The notes under the pieces: model-generated
The model's input: only the letters and a program-made list of their open reading frames with translations
What the model was told of the DNA's origin: nothing
Database searches by the model: none
Assembly: GCA_002794775.1 (NCBI GenBank)
Contig: NBAY01000067.1
Location: 1 to 64,000 of the forward strand
Reading direction: 5' to 3'
DNA: 64,000 nucleotides
From: Porodaedalea pini
Taxonomy: Eukaryota; Basidiomycota; Agaricomycetes; Hymenochaetales; Hymenochaetaceae
Shown here: one piece after another, positions 10,850-21,710 of the stretch
Numbering within the stretch: position 1 is the stretch's first letter
Layout of the letters: every line of letters begins with the position of its first letter
Made by a program: the position numbers and the translations under genes

Positions 10850-11780
10850 AGTGTCAGAAGGCCCAGCAATGATGGCAGAGATTGTGGAGGAAGTGTTGGA
10901 CAAAGAGTTGGAGGTGGCACAGTATGAGACATTGCTGAATGAGGTGAAGAAGTGAGCATCAGCAGCAAAGAAAACCAAGTTCAACAGAGTCAAGATACCA
11001 GTACAGCCAAAACCTGGTCCAGCAAATGTACCGACAACCTTGAATGCAAAATTGAGCATACTGAAGCTGGTGGGAAACCCGAACATTCCCCAGGAAAGTA
11101 AATTGATGACAAATTTGGGTGAAAACCAGCCACAGTTCTGGTACATCACTCTGATCGAGGATCCAGCGACGGTTCAGAAGGTGTTGTCAAGGACCTTAGA
11201 CTCAGTGGTAACAGTGACACAGCGGGAACTCCTCACTCTGTCTTCGGATATGAGGCAGCAGATGAAGGAGTTGACATCAGTGAAGCAGTACACAGTCAGT
11301 AACATCAATCTTGTCAAGTCAGACCAGGAAGGGAGCAAAGTCATGGAGTACCAAGCGGTACCAGAGATGTTGGCTCTGGTACTCTTGGAGTCGGGACCAG
11401 TGGCACACAACATGCTTCCCATCTGTGTAATAAAGGTATTGATCGAGGATACCATTGAAGCAGAAGCCATACTCGATCAAGGGGTGGTGGTGTGCATCAT
11501 TTGGGAAGATGTGTGGGAGAAGTTAGGAATTCATTTGGATCTGGATCATGCAATGATGCTCAAAGCTGCAGATGCAGGGAAGTTGTTGACATTGGGAAGG
11601 ATTCAAGATGCCAGATTCAGGGTAGTGGGTGTGGATTTAAAGTTGCAGGTTCAAGTGGTTTCGGTGGTGCTGTTCGAAGTATTGCTGGGACAACCATTTT
11701 TTGCTCTCACCAAATGTGAAATGAAGGATTTCTTGTTGGGTGATCAGCATATAACCATCATGGATCCCTGAGATCAGAAT
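10850..11780 (+). pseudogene. Element C: gypsy protease region (decayed)
   Basis: The open frame at 11040-11771 encodes a retropepsin-like domain: DTIEAEAILDQG at about residue 135 in place of a canonical D-T/S-G site, VCIIWEDVWEKLGIHL, and EVLLGQPFFALTKCEMKDF, which is a common signature of the protease of agaricomycete gypsy elements. The upstream 10850-11040 carries a helical segment that would be the gag/pol linker. The frame is fairly open but the flanking coding sequence has many stops. It belongs with 12062-13892 and, beyond nested element A, with 20135-21710. Confidence 0.65.
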
Positions 11781-12061
11781 TGCAGGGGCAAGGTGTCAAC
11801 CAGTATCTGGGCATTCTGGTGTGCTCTGGAATCGGGTTTTCACAAGTCGAGGAACTGATGCATTGGTGTTGGCAAGACGAGTGGAAACTGATGGTATGCA
11901 AGATGTGCCGCAGAGTCAATCCATTGGTATGTGTACTGAGCTCATGTACAGATGTTTTATCTTTGCATTTTAATGACCCTGATTATTTATCTTGTTGTCC
12001 AACCCCTTCTCAGACCAAAAATAATTCTTGATTTGTTCAACCCATTTACAGTTTTCAACAA

Positions 12062-13892
12062 ATGTCTTCTAATGTTTCAAAACAATCTGATTCGACTATT
12101 TCCTGTTACATTTCTCTGAGTTTTACCTTGAATACCCCAGCTCCATTTATTTATTCACAGAGATTGAATTTTCTTTTGTCTCCTTATACCATTGCTTTGG
12201 ATGCTTCTTCAGACACTTTTGGCTTGGTGGTGTTGGATTTGATGGAGGATAAAGGAAGTGTTTTGGTGTACAAGCAGGTGGCACAGAAGGTTTGTCCCAT
12301 ACCGGGAGTGTTACCGGACGAGTTTCATATAGTTCGAAGGCGACATCCCAACCTGTTGGTGGACATGCCAAAGTTGCCGATGAAACCAGTACCGTTTGTA
12401 CCAACGGGAAAGTTTATGCAGGAAAGGCTGGATGCAATGGATTTGGATCCCGGTGGATTTCTATGGGATGAAGAGAAGAAGTTGGTCATAAATTTGATCA
12501 TGTTGCAGGAAGGAGTGTTTGCATGGTCAGAGATGGAGAGAGGGACCTTGGACCTGACGTATTTCGATCTGGTATGCATACCAACAGTGGCGCAAGTACT
12601 GTGGGTGCAGAAGAACATACTGATCCCCCCTGGGATACTTGAAAAGATGCTAAACATACTCAGGGAAAAGATTGCCACCAGAGTTATCAAACCGTCGAAC
12701 TCCTCATACCAGTCAAGGTGGTTTTGTGTGGTGAATAAAGATGGAGCGTCCTTATGGTTTGTTATCGACTTGCAGGATTTGAACGGGGTGACCATTCGAG
12801 ATTTGGCTGTACTGCCAGACATCAAGATGCTAGTGGATGCATGCAGTGGGTGCACATGCTACATGGTACTCAATCTCACTGTTGCTTTTGACCAGCAGAT
12901 GCTCAATGAACAGTCCTGAGATTTAATGATGTTCCAGACCCCACTTGGTACGTTTCAACTGAAGGTGTTGCCAATGGGGTATACAAATTTGCTGCAGATT
13001 CTCCATGGAGGTGTCATGTTTATTCTCAGTGATGAGATTCCTAAGGTGGCACAGCCATTTGCAAATGATGTGATTACACAAGGAGGATTTACACAGTACG
13101 AGTGTACCGACAGAGGGTTTGAAACAATTCCCGAGAACCTGGGCATATGCTGGTTCATGTATGAACACTTGTGTGAGATAAACTGAGTGCTGCAGAGGAT
13201 GAGGAAAGTGGGCAGTATGTTTTCCAGGAAGAAATTTCAGGTGTGTACCGATTCGGCAATATTTCTGGGGAATAAACTCACATACCAAGGATGCAAACTG
13301 GATGATTCGAAGGTTCAGAAGGTGCAGGATTGACCCCCATGTCGAACGGTGACAGAAGTGAAGGGATTTCTCAGTACGGTTGGCGTGTTGAGGGTGTTTA
13401 TTAAGGATTTCGTGAAGAAAGCTCAACCATTGACCCATCTTACATGTAAAAACAACATATTTGAATGGGGACTGGAAGAGCAGGATTCAATGGACATGTT
13501 GAAGGACACTGTTATTGATTGCCTGGCATTGTGCATGATCGACTATGGGTCGGACAGAGCAGTAATCTTAGTGGTGGATTTGTCAATCATTGGAGTAGGG
13601 TGGACATTAGGCCAGGATCACCTGAATGGTAGGAGAAGGATTAATTGGTTCAGGTCGATCAACTGGAACTCAGTACAGGCAATGTACTCCCAGCCAAAGA
13701 TCGAGTTGTTCAGGTTGTTTAGGGTGTTGAGGGTGGTGAGGTTGTTTATTTACAGAGTCAAGCTACTGGTGGTCGAAATGGATGCAGTGTACGTCAAAGG
13801 GATGATTAACAATCCAGATTTACAGCTGAACATGACGATAAACCAGTGGATCACAGGAATTCTTCTTTTCAACTTTAAGCTTTGCCACGTAC
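12062..13892 (+). pseudogene. Element C: reverse transcriptase and RNase H (decayed)
   Basis: A gypsy-type RT is spread over 12250-13200: FHIVRRRHPN, then VIDLQDLNGVTIRD, FQTPLGTFQLKVLPMGYTN, and the catalytic block, which reads FANDV where a functional enzyme has FLDDV or YLDDI. The first catalytic aspartate is therefore lost. RNase H-like sequence follows at 13349-13890 (KGFLSTVGVLRVFIKDF, KAQPLTHLT, VDLSIIGVGWTLGQ). Stops at 12917-12919 and 13184-13186 and a frameshift near 13330 break it. The frame runs up to the target site of element A at 13888-13892 and continues after it at 20135. Confidence 0.8.
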
Positions 13893-14305
13893 TGTTAGGC
13901 GGGAGCCCGGGAGACGACTCGGACTGGGCAGGCCTCGGCTGACTGAAGTCTGGGACGTGCTATACTCGAGCGTAGACTCGGGACACGCTTACTCAGGCTA
14001 GGTCGTCGCGGAGGTAAGAGGATTAATACAAGTCTAAACTAATACAAGGGGGACGAGTCTCACCTAGGTCGTCGCGGAGGTAAGAGGAAAAGCAGAACAA
14101 GGAGTTCATGCGATTCCTGAGACCTTATATAGCGACAACCGTGGGACTATATTACCTAACATTACATAATGAGTGGGAATGGAACGAATGAAGGTAGTGT
14201 GGGAATGATTGTGTAAGATGGGTAAATATAATGAAAAGGACGAATATAATAAAGGAAATGGTAAAAGGGAAAATAAAGGAAAAGGTGAAAGTTCAGGTTC
14301 TAACA
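13893..14305 (-). repeat. 3' LTR of chromovirus A
   Basis: 413 bp, starting TGTTAGGCGGGAGCCC and ending GGTTCTAACA on the plus strand. It contains two copies of a 25-nt unit (starting CTAGGTCGTCGCGG) at about 14003 and 14062, a TATA box and the 11-nt self-priming match at 14087-14097. It differs from the 5' LTR at three transitions. Confidence 0.93.
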
Positions 14306-14320
14306 TTACCCCCCCTTCAA
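14306..14320 (-). promoter_or_regulatory. Polypurine tract of chromovirus A
   Basis: In the sense direction AAGGGGGGGTAA lies directly against the 3' LTR. The tract doubles as the last codons of pol (Lys-Gly-Gly-stop), with the stop codon touching the LTR. The same arrangement exists in B at 26135. It is the expected site of plus-strand primer formation. Confidence 0.75.
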
Positions 14321-17300
14321 GGTTGGGCGTCCCGACCAACCATGATCGCAGTCGTCAGGCTCGGTGTCGACGAAGAGCGGACGGAGTCGTTGACGAGGGA
14401 TGTCGAGTTTCCGAGGTGCACCGGGATGTTTGAGGTAGAACTCAGCGATCGCCTCCTTCGCGTTCTCGCCGAAGTCCGTCTCAGGCTGCCAAGTAGGTTC
14501 ATTGTAGCCGACCCACTTGACAAGGTACTGTAGTTTCCCTCGGTGCAGACGTGAGTCTAAGACTTCCTCGAGTTCGTATTCCTCCTCGTTGTCGACGATG
14601 TCTGGTGGCGGCGGCGGCGGTTGCTTCTGGCTTTCAAAGGACGGTTCGATGGCGGGTTTCAACAGGGCTTCGTTGAAGACAGGGTGGACCTTTTTCCATC
14701 GCTTTGGGAGTTTGAGCTTGTACGCGCTCGCTCCTACCTTGTCGACGATGTCAAAGGGGCCGTACCATTTGTCTGTGAGTTTCTTCATCTGCGAGTCCGT
14801 ACTGATGTTTCGCCCGTCAAGGAAGACTTTGTCTCCAGCCTTGTACTCCACCGAAGCTCCTGCTGTCCGGTCATGGTAGCGCTTCATGTCCTCTGCTGCC
14901 TTGACTAGATTGTCCTTAGCAACACAATGAGTCTCCTTGATGTGCTTGGCAAATTCTTCTGCCGACATGTTGGCAGAGGAAGTTCGTACGGTGTCGAAGC
15001 TCATAGGGTGACGTCCGGTGTTTGCGTAGAAGGGTGACATCCTTGTCGCTGAATGTTCGCGGTTGTTGTAGGCGAATTCTGCGAGGGGGAGCCAGTCCTT
15101 CCAGTCCGATTGCCGATGATCGACGAAGAGCCGGAGGTACTGTTCGAGCTCTTGATTGACGCGTTCCGTCTGACCGTCCGTTTGTGGGTGGTATGCCGTT
15201 GACGGGTTGCCTTCGATGTGTAGGAGTTTGTATAGCTCCTTCATCATCGACACATCAAACTGTGTGCCTCGGTCGTGGATGATCTTCTTCGGTAGGCCAT
15301 GGAGGCGGAAGACGTGGTCTCGGTATAACTGAGCCATGCCTTCCGCTGACAGTTTCGTCGTCGTCGGGATGGCATGCATCTGTTTCGAGAATCTGTCCAC
15401 GAAGACGCAGATTGCATTGTGTCCCTTAGAGTCCGGGAGTTCTCCGATTAGGTCGACCGTGACGATCTCCCAGGGACCTTCAGGGATCGCGTTAGGATGA
15501 AGCGGTCTCGACCTCGATGTTCTTAAGGCTTTCGTCCGTTGGCAACGGTTGCATCCTCGGACGTATGTTCGGACATCGGAGAACATTGACGCCCACCAGA
15601 AGTCTCGACGTACCAGTTCGACCGTCTTCGACGATCCAGGATGTCCTGCCAGGGTCGAGTCGTGGTACTCCCGCAATACCGCTTCCTTCATCGTCGATGG
15701 CACGTACACCTTGCCTTTCATCCGCCACAACCCGTCGACCTTCACCATATTCGTCGGCCTCTCCGACTCGTCTTGCGCTTTCTGCGCCTCACCCACTCGT
15801 TCCAACATTTCATCACGCGATGTCCTTACCACCCCACGGTTCAGCCATTTCTCCTTGATGAACACGACGCCGTCATTGTCATCCTTGCCCTGATCATAGC
15901 CTGCCTTGCGTGACAGCAAGTCGGCCTTGCCCATTGTCTTCCCCGACTTGTGTTCGAGGTGGAAGTCGAATTCCTCGAGTTCGGTTCGCCAGCGAGCTTG
16001 ACGATAGCTCAGCTTCTGTGCTGACCTGAAGTAGGTGAGGTTGGCGTGGTCGGACCAGATTTCAATTTTGTGGCGAGCGCCAAGGAGGTATTGCCGCCAC
16101 TCCTTGAGCGCCGAAACGATCGCAAGCATCTCCTTGTCGTAGATCTCGTAGTTTCGTTCCGCCGGTTCAAGTGCCTCTGACCTGTAGGCGATCACCCTCC
16201 ACTTCCCTTCCTGCTTCTGCAACAACACACCACCAAGCGCAAAGTTCGACGAGTCCGCTTCTACGCGGAAAGGGCCCTCGTCATTGGCGATGGCTAGGAC
16301 TGGAGGTGAGCAGAGACGTCGTCTCAGCTCCTCGAACGCTTCCTGCTGTTCGGTCTCCCATACCCAGTCCTTCTTGCCCGTTAACGATGTCAACGGTCAG
16401 ACCACCTTGCTGTAGTCCTTAATAAACCGTCTCAGCCAGTTTCCCATGCCGAGGAACTGTTGCAGCTCCTTGAGGTTCCGTGGGACTGGCCAGTTCGCAA
16501 TCGCCTCCGTCTTTGCCGGGTCAGCCCTGATCTCTCCATTGCCGATGATGTGGCCGAGGTATTTGACGACCTTGGCGTCAAACTCGCACTTCTCCGGCTT
16601 CAGGTACAGGCCATTCTCTCGGAGGATCTGGAGTACGCGCCTCGACGTGTCGATATGCTCCTCAATGGTTTCCGAGAGGATCAGGATGTCGTCGAGGTAT
16701 ACGATGATCAAGTTCGCGTAGATTAGGTCCTTAAAGATGTGGTTGACAAAGGCCTGGAACGTGGCCGGCGCGTTGCAAAGACCAAAAAACATGACCGTCG
16801 GTTCGAAGAGGCCCATGTTCGTGCGAAACGCTGCTTTCCATTCGTCACCCTCGCGGATCCGGATATTGTAGTACCCCCAGCGAAGGTCAAGTTTAGTGAT
16901 GTATTTCGCTTTCTTGACCTTGTCGACGAGTTCGTCAATGAGAGGGAGGGGATACTTGTTCTTGATCGTACCGTCATTGAGCTTACGGTAATCCTGGATG
17001 GGGCGTAGCGATTTGTCGGCCTTCTTAATGAAGAAGAAGGGCGACGCCATGGGCGATATCGACCGTCGAATGCGACCCGATTTCAGGTTTTCATCAAGGA
17101 AGTCCTTGAGTGACTGCTGCTCAGTCGGCGTGAGCGGGTAGATCTTACAGTCGCTCGGTTTGAAGTCGGGCTTCAAGTCGATGACATGGTCCCAGGGTCG
17201 GTGTTCCGGCAGCTTCTCGAAACCTTTTTCGCTGAAAACGTCGGCGTAGTTGTTGAGGTATGCGGGCCAGGACGTCTTGTCCATTCGCATCTCACTCACC

Positions 17301-17949
17301 CTCCTCATCTGCTCCACCACCTTCTTCACCTCGCCTAGGTCCTCCACCGGCTCCCTCTCGATCGCACATTCTTCTGGACAGCGGGTGAATTCGATTGAGC
17401 CCGTTTTCCAGTCGACCTCCGGATTGTGACGTCGAAGCCAGTCGTACCCCAGGAAGATGTTCGATGACGCTAGGGACGTTACTGCGAGGACGATCTTCTC
17501 CCGATGACGGCCGATCATGAGTTCGACGTCAACGTACTCCTCGATCAATCCGGCCTCATTGTGCGTGCCATCGGCGTTCAGCACCGCGAGGGGTCGAATG
17601 TAGCGTTTCGTTTCCAACCCGTACCTCTCGACGAACCTGACGTCGATGCAGGATCCCGTGCATCCCGAATCCACAAGGGCATGCGCATCTACCTCTCTCG
17701 CCTCACCAGCTATTTCATGCTCGACGGTCAGGAGAAGGTCCAGCTGGCGTCCGCCAGTTCCTCTCATGAACAGTTGTTCGTACTCTTCATTCTTGTTCAC
17801 ACCGGTGGAGACTTCGTAATCGGGAAAACCATCGACGTTGTTCGCATCTACGTATTGTACAAACGGTTGGTTATATTTTAGCGGATCCGGATTCGAAGTC
17901 TCTTGTTCTTCTCGGTCAGTCGCCCCGATGGCTACGCCTGACCATTCGC
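14306..17949 (-). pseudogene. Pol of chromovirus A (one nonsense codon)
   Basis: In order: retropepsin (VDSGCTGS near 17690), RT with PFFFIKKADKSLRPIQDYR and catalytic YLDDILI near 16700, RNase H (VEADSSNFALGG, SDHANLTYF), integrase zinc finger (H-x4-H pattern with GCNRCQRTK), integrase core (VDLIGELPDS, HDRGTQFD, YHPQTDGQTERVNQ), and a C-terminal chromodomain (LDSRLHRGKLQYLVKWVGYN). The frame is -1 relative to gag and opens upstream of the usual ATG-less start, which fits production by frameshifting at 17950-17956. The only disruption is TGA at 16397-16399 in the RT-RNase H connection; element B has CGA there, so a C-to-T change at CpG killed it. The stop codon abuts the LTR. Confidence 0.93.
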
Positions 17950-19011
17950 AAAACCCTGCGAGTCGACGACCTCTTCGTTATCGCCTTCTTCCTCCACATA
18001 GTCCTCCACCGTCGACCTCCGAGTGTCTACGACTTCCTCGAAGGCCGACTCCTTCATTGCTCCGAGCTCGTCGGCGAGGACACGACGTTCGCCTGGCACC
18101 ATCAGTTCCAGCATGCGCTGGATGATCGGTTTCGCCTGTGGGCACTTGTCTTTAAAGTGGCCCAGCCCACCACAGATCCAGCACGCACGTCGTCGTTGTG
18201 CCTCGTTCATCGAGACGTCCATCGGTTGACCAGCACCTCCAAAGGTGACGCCGGTCGCATCGCGTCTGTCGACGTGAGGGGCCGCTACCTGACGTCGAGC
18301 TGGGGGCGCTTGTTGTGGTAGGCGAGGAGGGGGAAGAAAGGCGCGTCCTCGTTGGATAGCGCGAATCTGCTGTTCGCCGCGGTCTATTTCAATCACCTTG
18401 TTCTTCCAATCCTCGTATTTCGTTGGGACTGGCGTCGACCTTAGCACTCCACGGACCACCTCGATGTTCATCGCCCGCTTGAGGCGATCGCAGATGACGC
18501 TGTCGTCTTTCAACTCGGCGCGCTTAATTATCACGTCGAACTTCTGGAAGAACTCGTCCGTGGTTAGGTCCTTCTGAACCTTATCTCGGAAATCCTTCAG
18601 CGCTTTCTCCTTGCGATTCGGGTCGTCGAACAAGGCGTCGAGTCGTTCCTGGAATCTTTCCCAGCTGTCGGTGAAGGTGACGATTCCCGACGTTGTCGAC
18701 TCCTTGACGTAGTTCTGCGCCCACGTCGCCGCATTACCACCCTTCAGGTAGGAGAGAGCTACATAAATCTTACTCTCTGACGTAGGGTATCGACTTGGAT
18801 TTGCGGATACAAAAAGGAGGACTTCACGTCTGAAGTCGAGGTAATCGTCACCACCAGTGAATTCTCGTGGTCGGGCGACATCTATGCTGGGGGTCGGGGG
18901 GTTAGCGGCCACGACCGGTGCTGGGGCGTTGTTCGCCTGATGGGCGAAGGCATTCGCAACGATGGCCGTGATCTGCGCCATTTGCTGTTGGCTGAAGCCT
19001 TCTGCTGACAT
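17932..19011 (-). CDS. Gag of chromovirus A
   Basis: An intact 359-residue frame beginning MSAEGFSQQQMAQITAIVAN. It has a helical capsid-like core (ARPREFTGGDDYLDFRREV, TDSWERFQERLDALF) and one CCHC zinc knuckle (C-W-I-C-G-G-L-G-H-F-K-D-K-C, about residue 285) for RNA binding, ending ...FANGQA at 17932. The protein would form the virus-like particle. The ATG at 19011 is the first in-frame AUG, but the frame is open and conserved at the amino-acid level for about 106 more codons upstream (see findings), so the true N-terminus may be longer. The last codons contain the slippery GGGTTTT that leads into pol. Confidence 0.85.
   Translation of the reverse strand: MSAEGFSQQQMAQITAIVANAFAHQANNAPAPVVAANPPTPSIDVARPREFTGGDDYLDFRREVLLFVSANPSRYPTSESKIYVALSYLKGGNAATWAQNYVKESTTSGIVTFTDSWERFQERLDALFDDPNRKEKALKDFRDKVQKDLTTDEFFQKFDVIIKRAELKDDSVICDRLKRAMNIEVVRGVLRSTPVPTKYEDWKNKVIEIDRGEQQIRAIQRGRAFLPPPRLPQQAPPARRQVAAPHVDRRDATGVTFGGAGQPMDVSMNEAQRRRACWICGGLGHFKDKCPQAKPIIQRMLELMVPGERRVLADELGAMKESAFEEVVDTRRSTVEDYVEEEGDNEEVVDSQGFANGQA
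17950..17956 (-). promoter_or_regulatory. Probable -1 frameshift heptamer at the gag-pol overlap
   Basis: The sense strand reads G GGT TTT in the gag frame, a canonical X XXY YYZ slippery site six codons before the gag stop. Slipping back one base puts the ribosome exactly in the pol frame (next codons TGC GAA TGG). It is identical in B at 29779-29785. No downstream pseudoknot was modelled. Confidence 0.6.
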
Positions 19012-19709
19012 CGCGGGTTCGGGTGCGGGTGTCGAAGGTTCTGGAGGAGTCGGCGGTGAGGGGTCTCTGTTGGTTTCGCGGTAAGGACCTGGGGTCGGTG
19101 GTAGGTTGACCGTAGACGTTGACGGTGCAGGTGACGACGGAGCGGCTGGGGGCCACCTTGCTCTCCTCCCTCGTTCGTCTGATGAATACCAGCTGCGCCG
19201 GATTTCACTCCACCAGATGTCGTGAGTGACGCCGCTATTATTGGTCGCGACATAGCCTGGTCGGTCTGGATCCCAACGGGCTGAAGCAGGAAGGGCCCGT
19301 TGCTGTTCGTCGGTGAGATCTATCTTGACGTTGGCGGAGGGACAGAGATCGGTTGCGCGTTCGATCCGGGGTTACGCCAACGTTGAGCGGGTTCGTCAGC
19401 GAAGTTGATGACGAGGCGGTAGGATCCGAGTGAGATTACAAATGAGATTGTCGTCGAAGTTTGGACTTGTCTTGTTACCCACGTCCACGTTAGGTGCGTG
19501 CTCCACCAGAGGCTAATTCGTAGAGCCAGGGTCGGGAAATGTCGGTTGATATATTTACGTAATACACGAATGTCCGAAAACGTCCGGGCAGGGTTGAGGG
19601 TTGTCGTTTAGGGGGTTTACACGTCAAGTCCGTCGAGGGGAGCGCTCCTCTAGACCGAGTGAAGGCGAGTCGACAGCGACGACTTACGCTGGGGATGAGC
19701 CTGGGTGAG

Positions 19710-19720
19710 GTTCTGCTTTT
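19710..19720 (-). promoter_or_regulatory. Self-complementary primer binding site of chromovirus A
   Basis: One base inside the 5' LTR the sense strand reads AAAAGCAGAAC. This 11-mer is the exact complement of GTTCTGCTTTT in the LTR at 19917-19927, which lies where the transcript should begin. That is the self-priming arrangement known from Tf1-type elements, in place of a tRNA primer. The same pair occurs in B (31545-31555 with 31752-31762) and D (43911-43921). Confidence 0.7.
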
Positions 19721-19721
19721 A

Positions 19722-20134
19722 TGTTAGGCGGGAGCCCGGGAGACGACTCGGACTGGGCAGGCCTCGGCTGACTGAAGTCTGGGACGTGCTATACTCGAGC
19801 GTAGACTCGGGACACGCTTACTCAGGCTAGGTCGTCGCGGAGGTAAGAGGATTAATACAAGTCTAAACTAATACAAGGGGGACGAGTCTCACCTAGGTCG
19901 TCGTGGAGGTAAGAGGAAAAGCAGAACAAGGAGTTCATGCGATTCCTGAGACCTTATATAGCGACGACCGTGAGACTATATTACCTAACATTACATAATG
20001 AGTGGGAATGGAACGAATGAAGGTAGTGTGGGAATGATTGTGTAAGATGGGTAAATATAATGAAAAGGACGAATATAATAAAGGAAATGGTAAAAGGGAA
20101 AATAAAGGAAAAGGTGAAAGTTCAGGTTCTAACA
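19722..20134 (-). repeat. 5' LTR of chromovirus A
   Basis: 413 bp, same termini as the 3' LTR. It contains the element promoter: sense TATATAA at 19954-19960, and 33 nt downstream the predicted transcript start GTTCTGCTTTT (19917-19927). Three transitions separate it from the 3' LTR. Confidence 0.93.
19917..19960 (-). promoter_or_regulatory. TATA box and predicted start of the chromovirus A transcript
   Basis: TATATAA (sense) at 19954-19960 lies 33 bases before the 11-mer that matches the primer site. If the transcript begins there, its first 11 bases pair with the PBS, so spacing and complementarity support each other. Confidence 0.6.
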
Positions 20135-21710
20135 CGTACCAGCTGCAGAATTTACGTGTACTGACAGACTATCGAGAAGGCGAGCTGCACCAGAGGGCCC
20201 ACAGGAGGAGGACAATTATGAGGAGTGGATTGACATGGCATATGCATTTTTGTATGGAGTGGTTTTGAGTACTGATGTCGAAGAAGGGTCTGGTACAGCC
20301 ATGGATCCTCAGGGGCAGCAATTCCCGGCCTTGGATTTGGTAAAGTTGCAAGATAGGCAATTGGAGTTGGTTCAGTACCTCCTCAAACATGGAAGGAAGC
20401 CCTTGGAGATTGATGAGAAGCACTTTCCCTTGTTTGTCCGGTACACCTCTGGATTCTTCATGCAAGCAGGATGGCTTTGGCGGAAGACCTGACGAGAGCA
20501 CCCCCAGCTGGTTGTTGAACTGGAACGCCACTGGTCACTTGTTCAGCAGGCTCATGACAATCTCAGACACAAGGGAGTGTACTCAGTATGTGCTCAATTG
20601 CTGGATCGGTTTTGGTGGCCATCGATTTTGGAAGACGTCAAATATTTCATGTGTACTTGTCATATCTGTCAGGTGCACCAGACTACAAAAGTGTTGATAC
20701 TGCCATTGGTACTGGACATACCAACATTGTTCACCTGGATCCACATCGACATGAAGCACATGCCCGCTTCAGGAGGCTTTCACTACATTGTGCATGCGTG
20801 GTGCTCCTTGTCCAGTTACCTGGAGTTCTGATTGTTACGAAAGCAGACTGGTCACACGATCGGGCAGTTCATATTTCAGGAATTACTGTGTCAGTACAGT
20901 GCATGTCCTGAGCTCATTACTGACAATGGTACTCTGTTTATCACTGCACTTGACTGGCTGCGGGACTGGTACCACATCTTGCACATCAAGATCTCAGCAT
21001 ATAATTCTCAGGCCAATGGGATTGTTGAATGACAGCATTATGACATCCAGGAAGCCTTGATCAAGGCAGCCGATGGGAATGCATCCAAGTGGCATGAGCA
21101 CACTTACTCAGTTTTCTGGGCTGAGCACATCACAATCCAGAAATCTACCAGTATGTTGCCATATTACATGGTTCATGGAGTCAAGCTGGTACTTCCATTT
21201 GATCTCGCCGAGGCCACTTATCTTACTCTGCCGTTGGATTCCCTGATGCGTACCGAGGAATTGATAGTGACCCAGGTGTGCCAGTTACAGAAGTGTCTGG
21301 CAGACCTTGATAGGATCATGCAGTTGGTTTGAGATGCTCGACACAAGTATGCCTGACAGTTTGCCAAAGTCCACAAGCACATCATCAAGGACTACAATTT
21401 CCAGCCCAGTCAACTCGTACTTGTGCAGAACACCAGGATTGAAAAGGAGTTGGACCAAAAGATGAAGGCCCAGTACTTAGGACTGTATGTCATAGTCTGC
21501 AGGACATGTTCCGGAGCATATATCATCTCAGAACTTGATGGGTCAGTTTCCCAGATTCGGGTTGCAGCTTTTCATCTCATTCCTTATTTTCCCTGTTCTG
21601 ATATTTCTGTTCCCTTTGACAAAATCCTTCGACAGGATGATGATAAACATAGCATGATGAAGGAAGATCTGGTAGAAGAAGATGGCTCTGAGTTGGATTC
21701 TGATACCTAG
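20135..21710 (+). pseudogene. Element C: integrase and C-terminal part (decayed)
   Basis: Continuation of the element C pol after nested element A. The integrase zinc finger is seen at 20510-20690 (H-x-H-KGVYSVCAQLLDRFWWP, CTCHICQVHQ) and the core at 20720-21040 with IHIDMKHMP, ELITDNGTLF and ISAYNSQANGIVE, i.e. the D, D and E positions. A downstream segment (QLVLVQNTRIEKELDQKMKAQYLG) resembles the gypsy integrase C-terminal module that reads into ...RVAAFHLIPYFP. Stops at 20490-20492, 20829-20831 and 21030-21032 make it inactive; at 21030 the codon after GIVE is TGA where CGA is expected. No chromodomain and no 3' LTR follow. Confidence 0.85.

Larger units (their letters stand above)
13893..20134 (-). 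mobile_element. Chromovirus A, full-length Ty3/gypsy LTR element nested in element C
   Basis: Two 413-bp LTRs (13893-14305 and 19722-20134) start TGTTAG and end CTAACA and flank a 5.4-kb interior. The target duplication CGTAC is perfect (13888-13892 and 20135-20139) and splits the RNase H region of element C. The LTRs differ at only three positions, all transitions. The interior holds gag, pol with protease, RT, RNase H, integrase and chromodomain, a primer site next to the 5' LTR and a G-rich polypurine tract next to the 3' LTR. Only one nonsense codon (16397-16399) breaks pol. The domain order and chromodomain place it in the fungal chromovirus branch. Confidence 0.95.

Noticed and set aside
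14306..17800. Two separate pol genes in chromovirus A
   Set aside because: The two open stretches are in the same frame and separated by a single TGA that is CGA in element B.
18882..19253. An alternative gag leader protein from the AUG at 19253
   Set aside because: It is out of frame with gag, Arg/Pro-rich by composition, and not kept in elements B or D.
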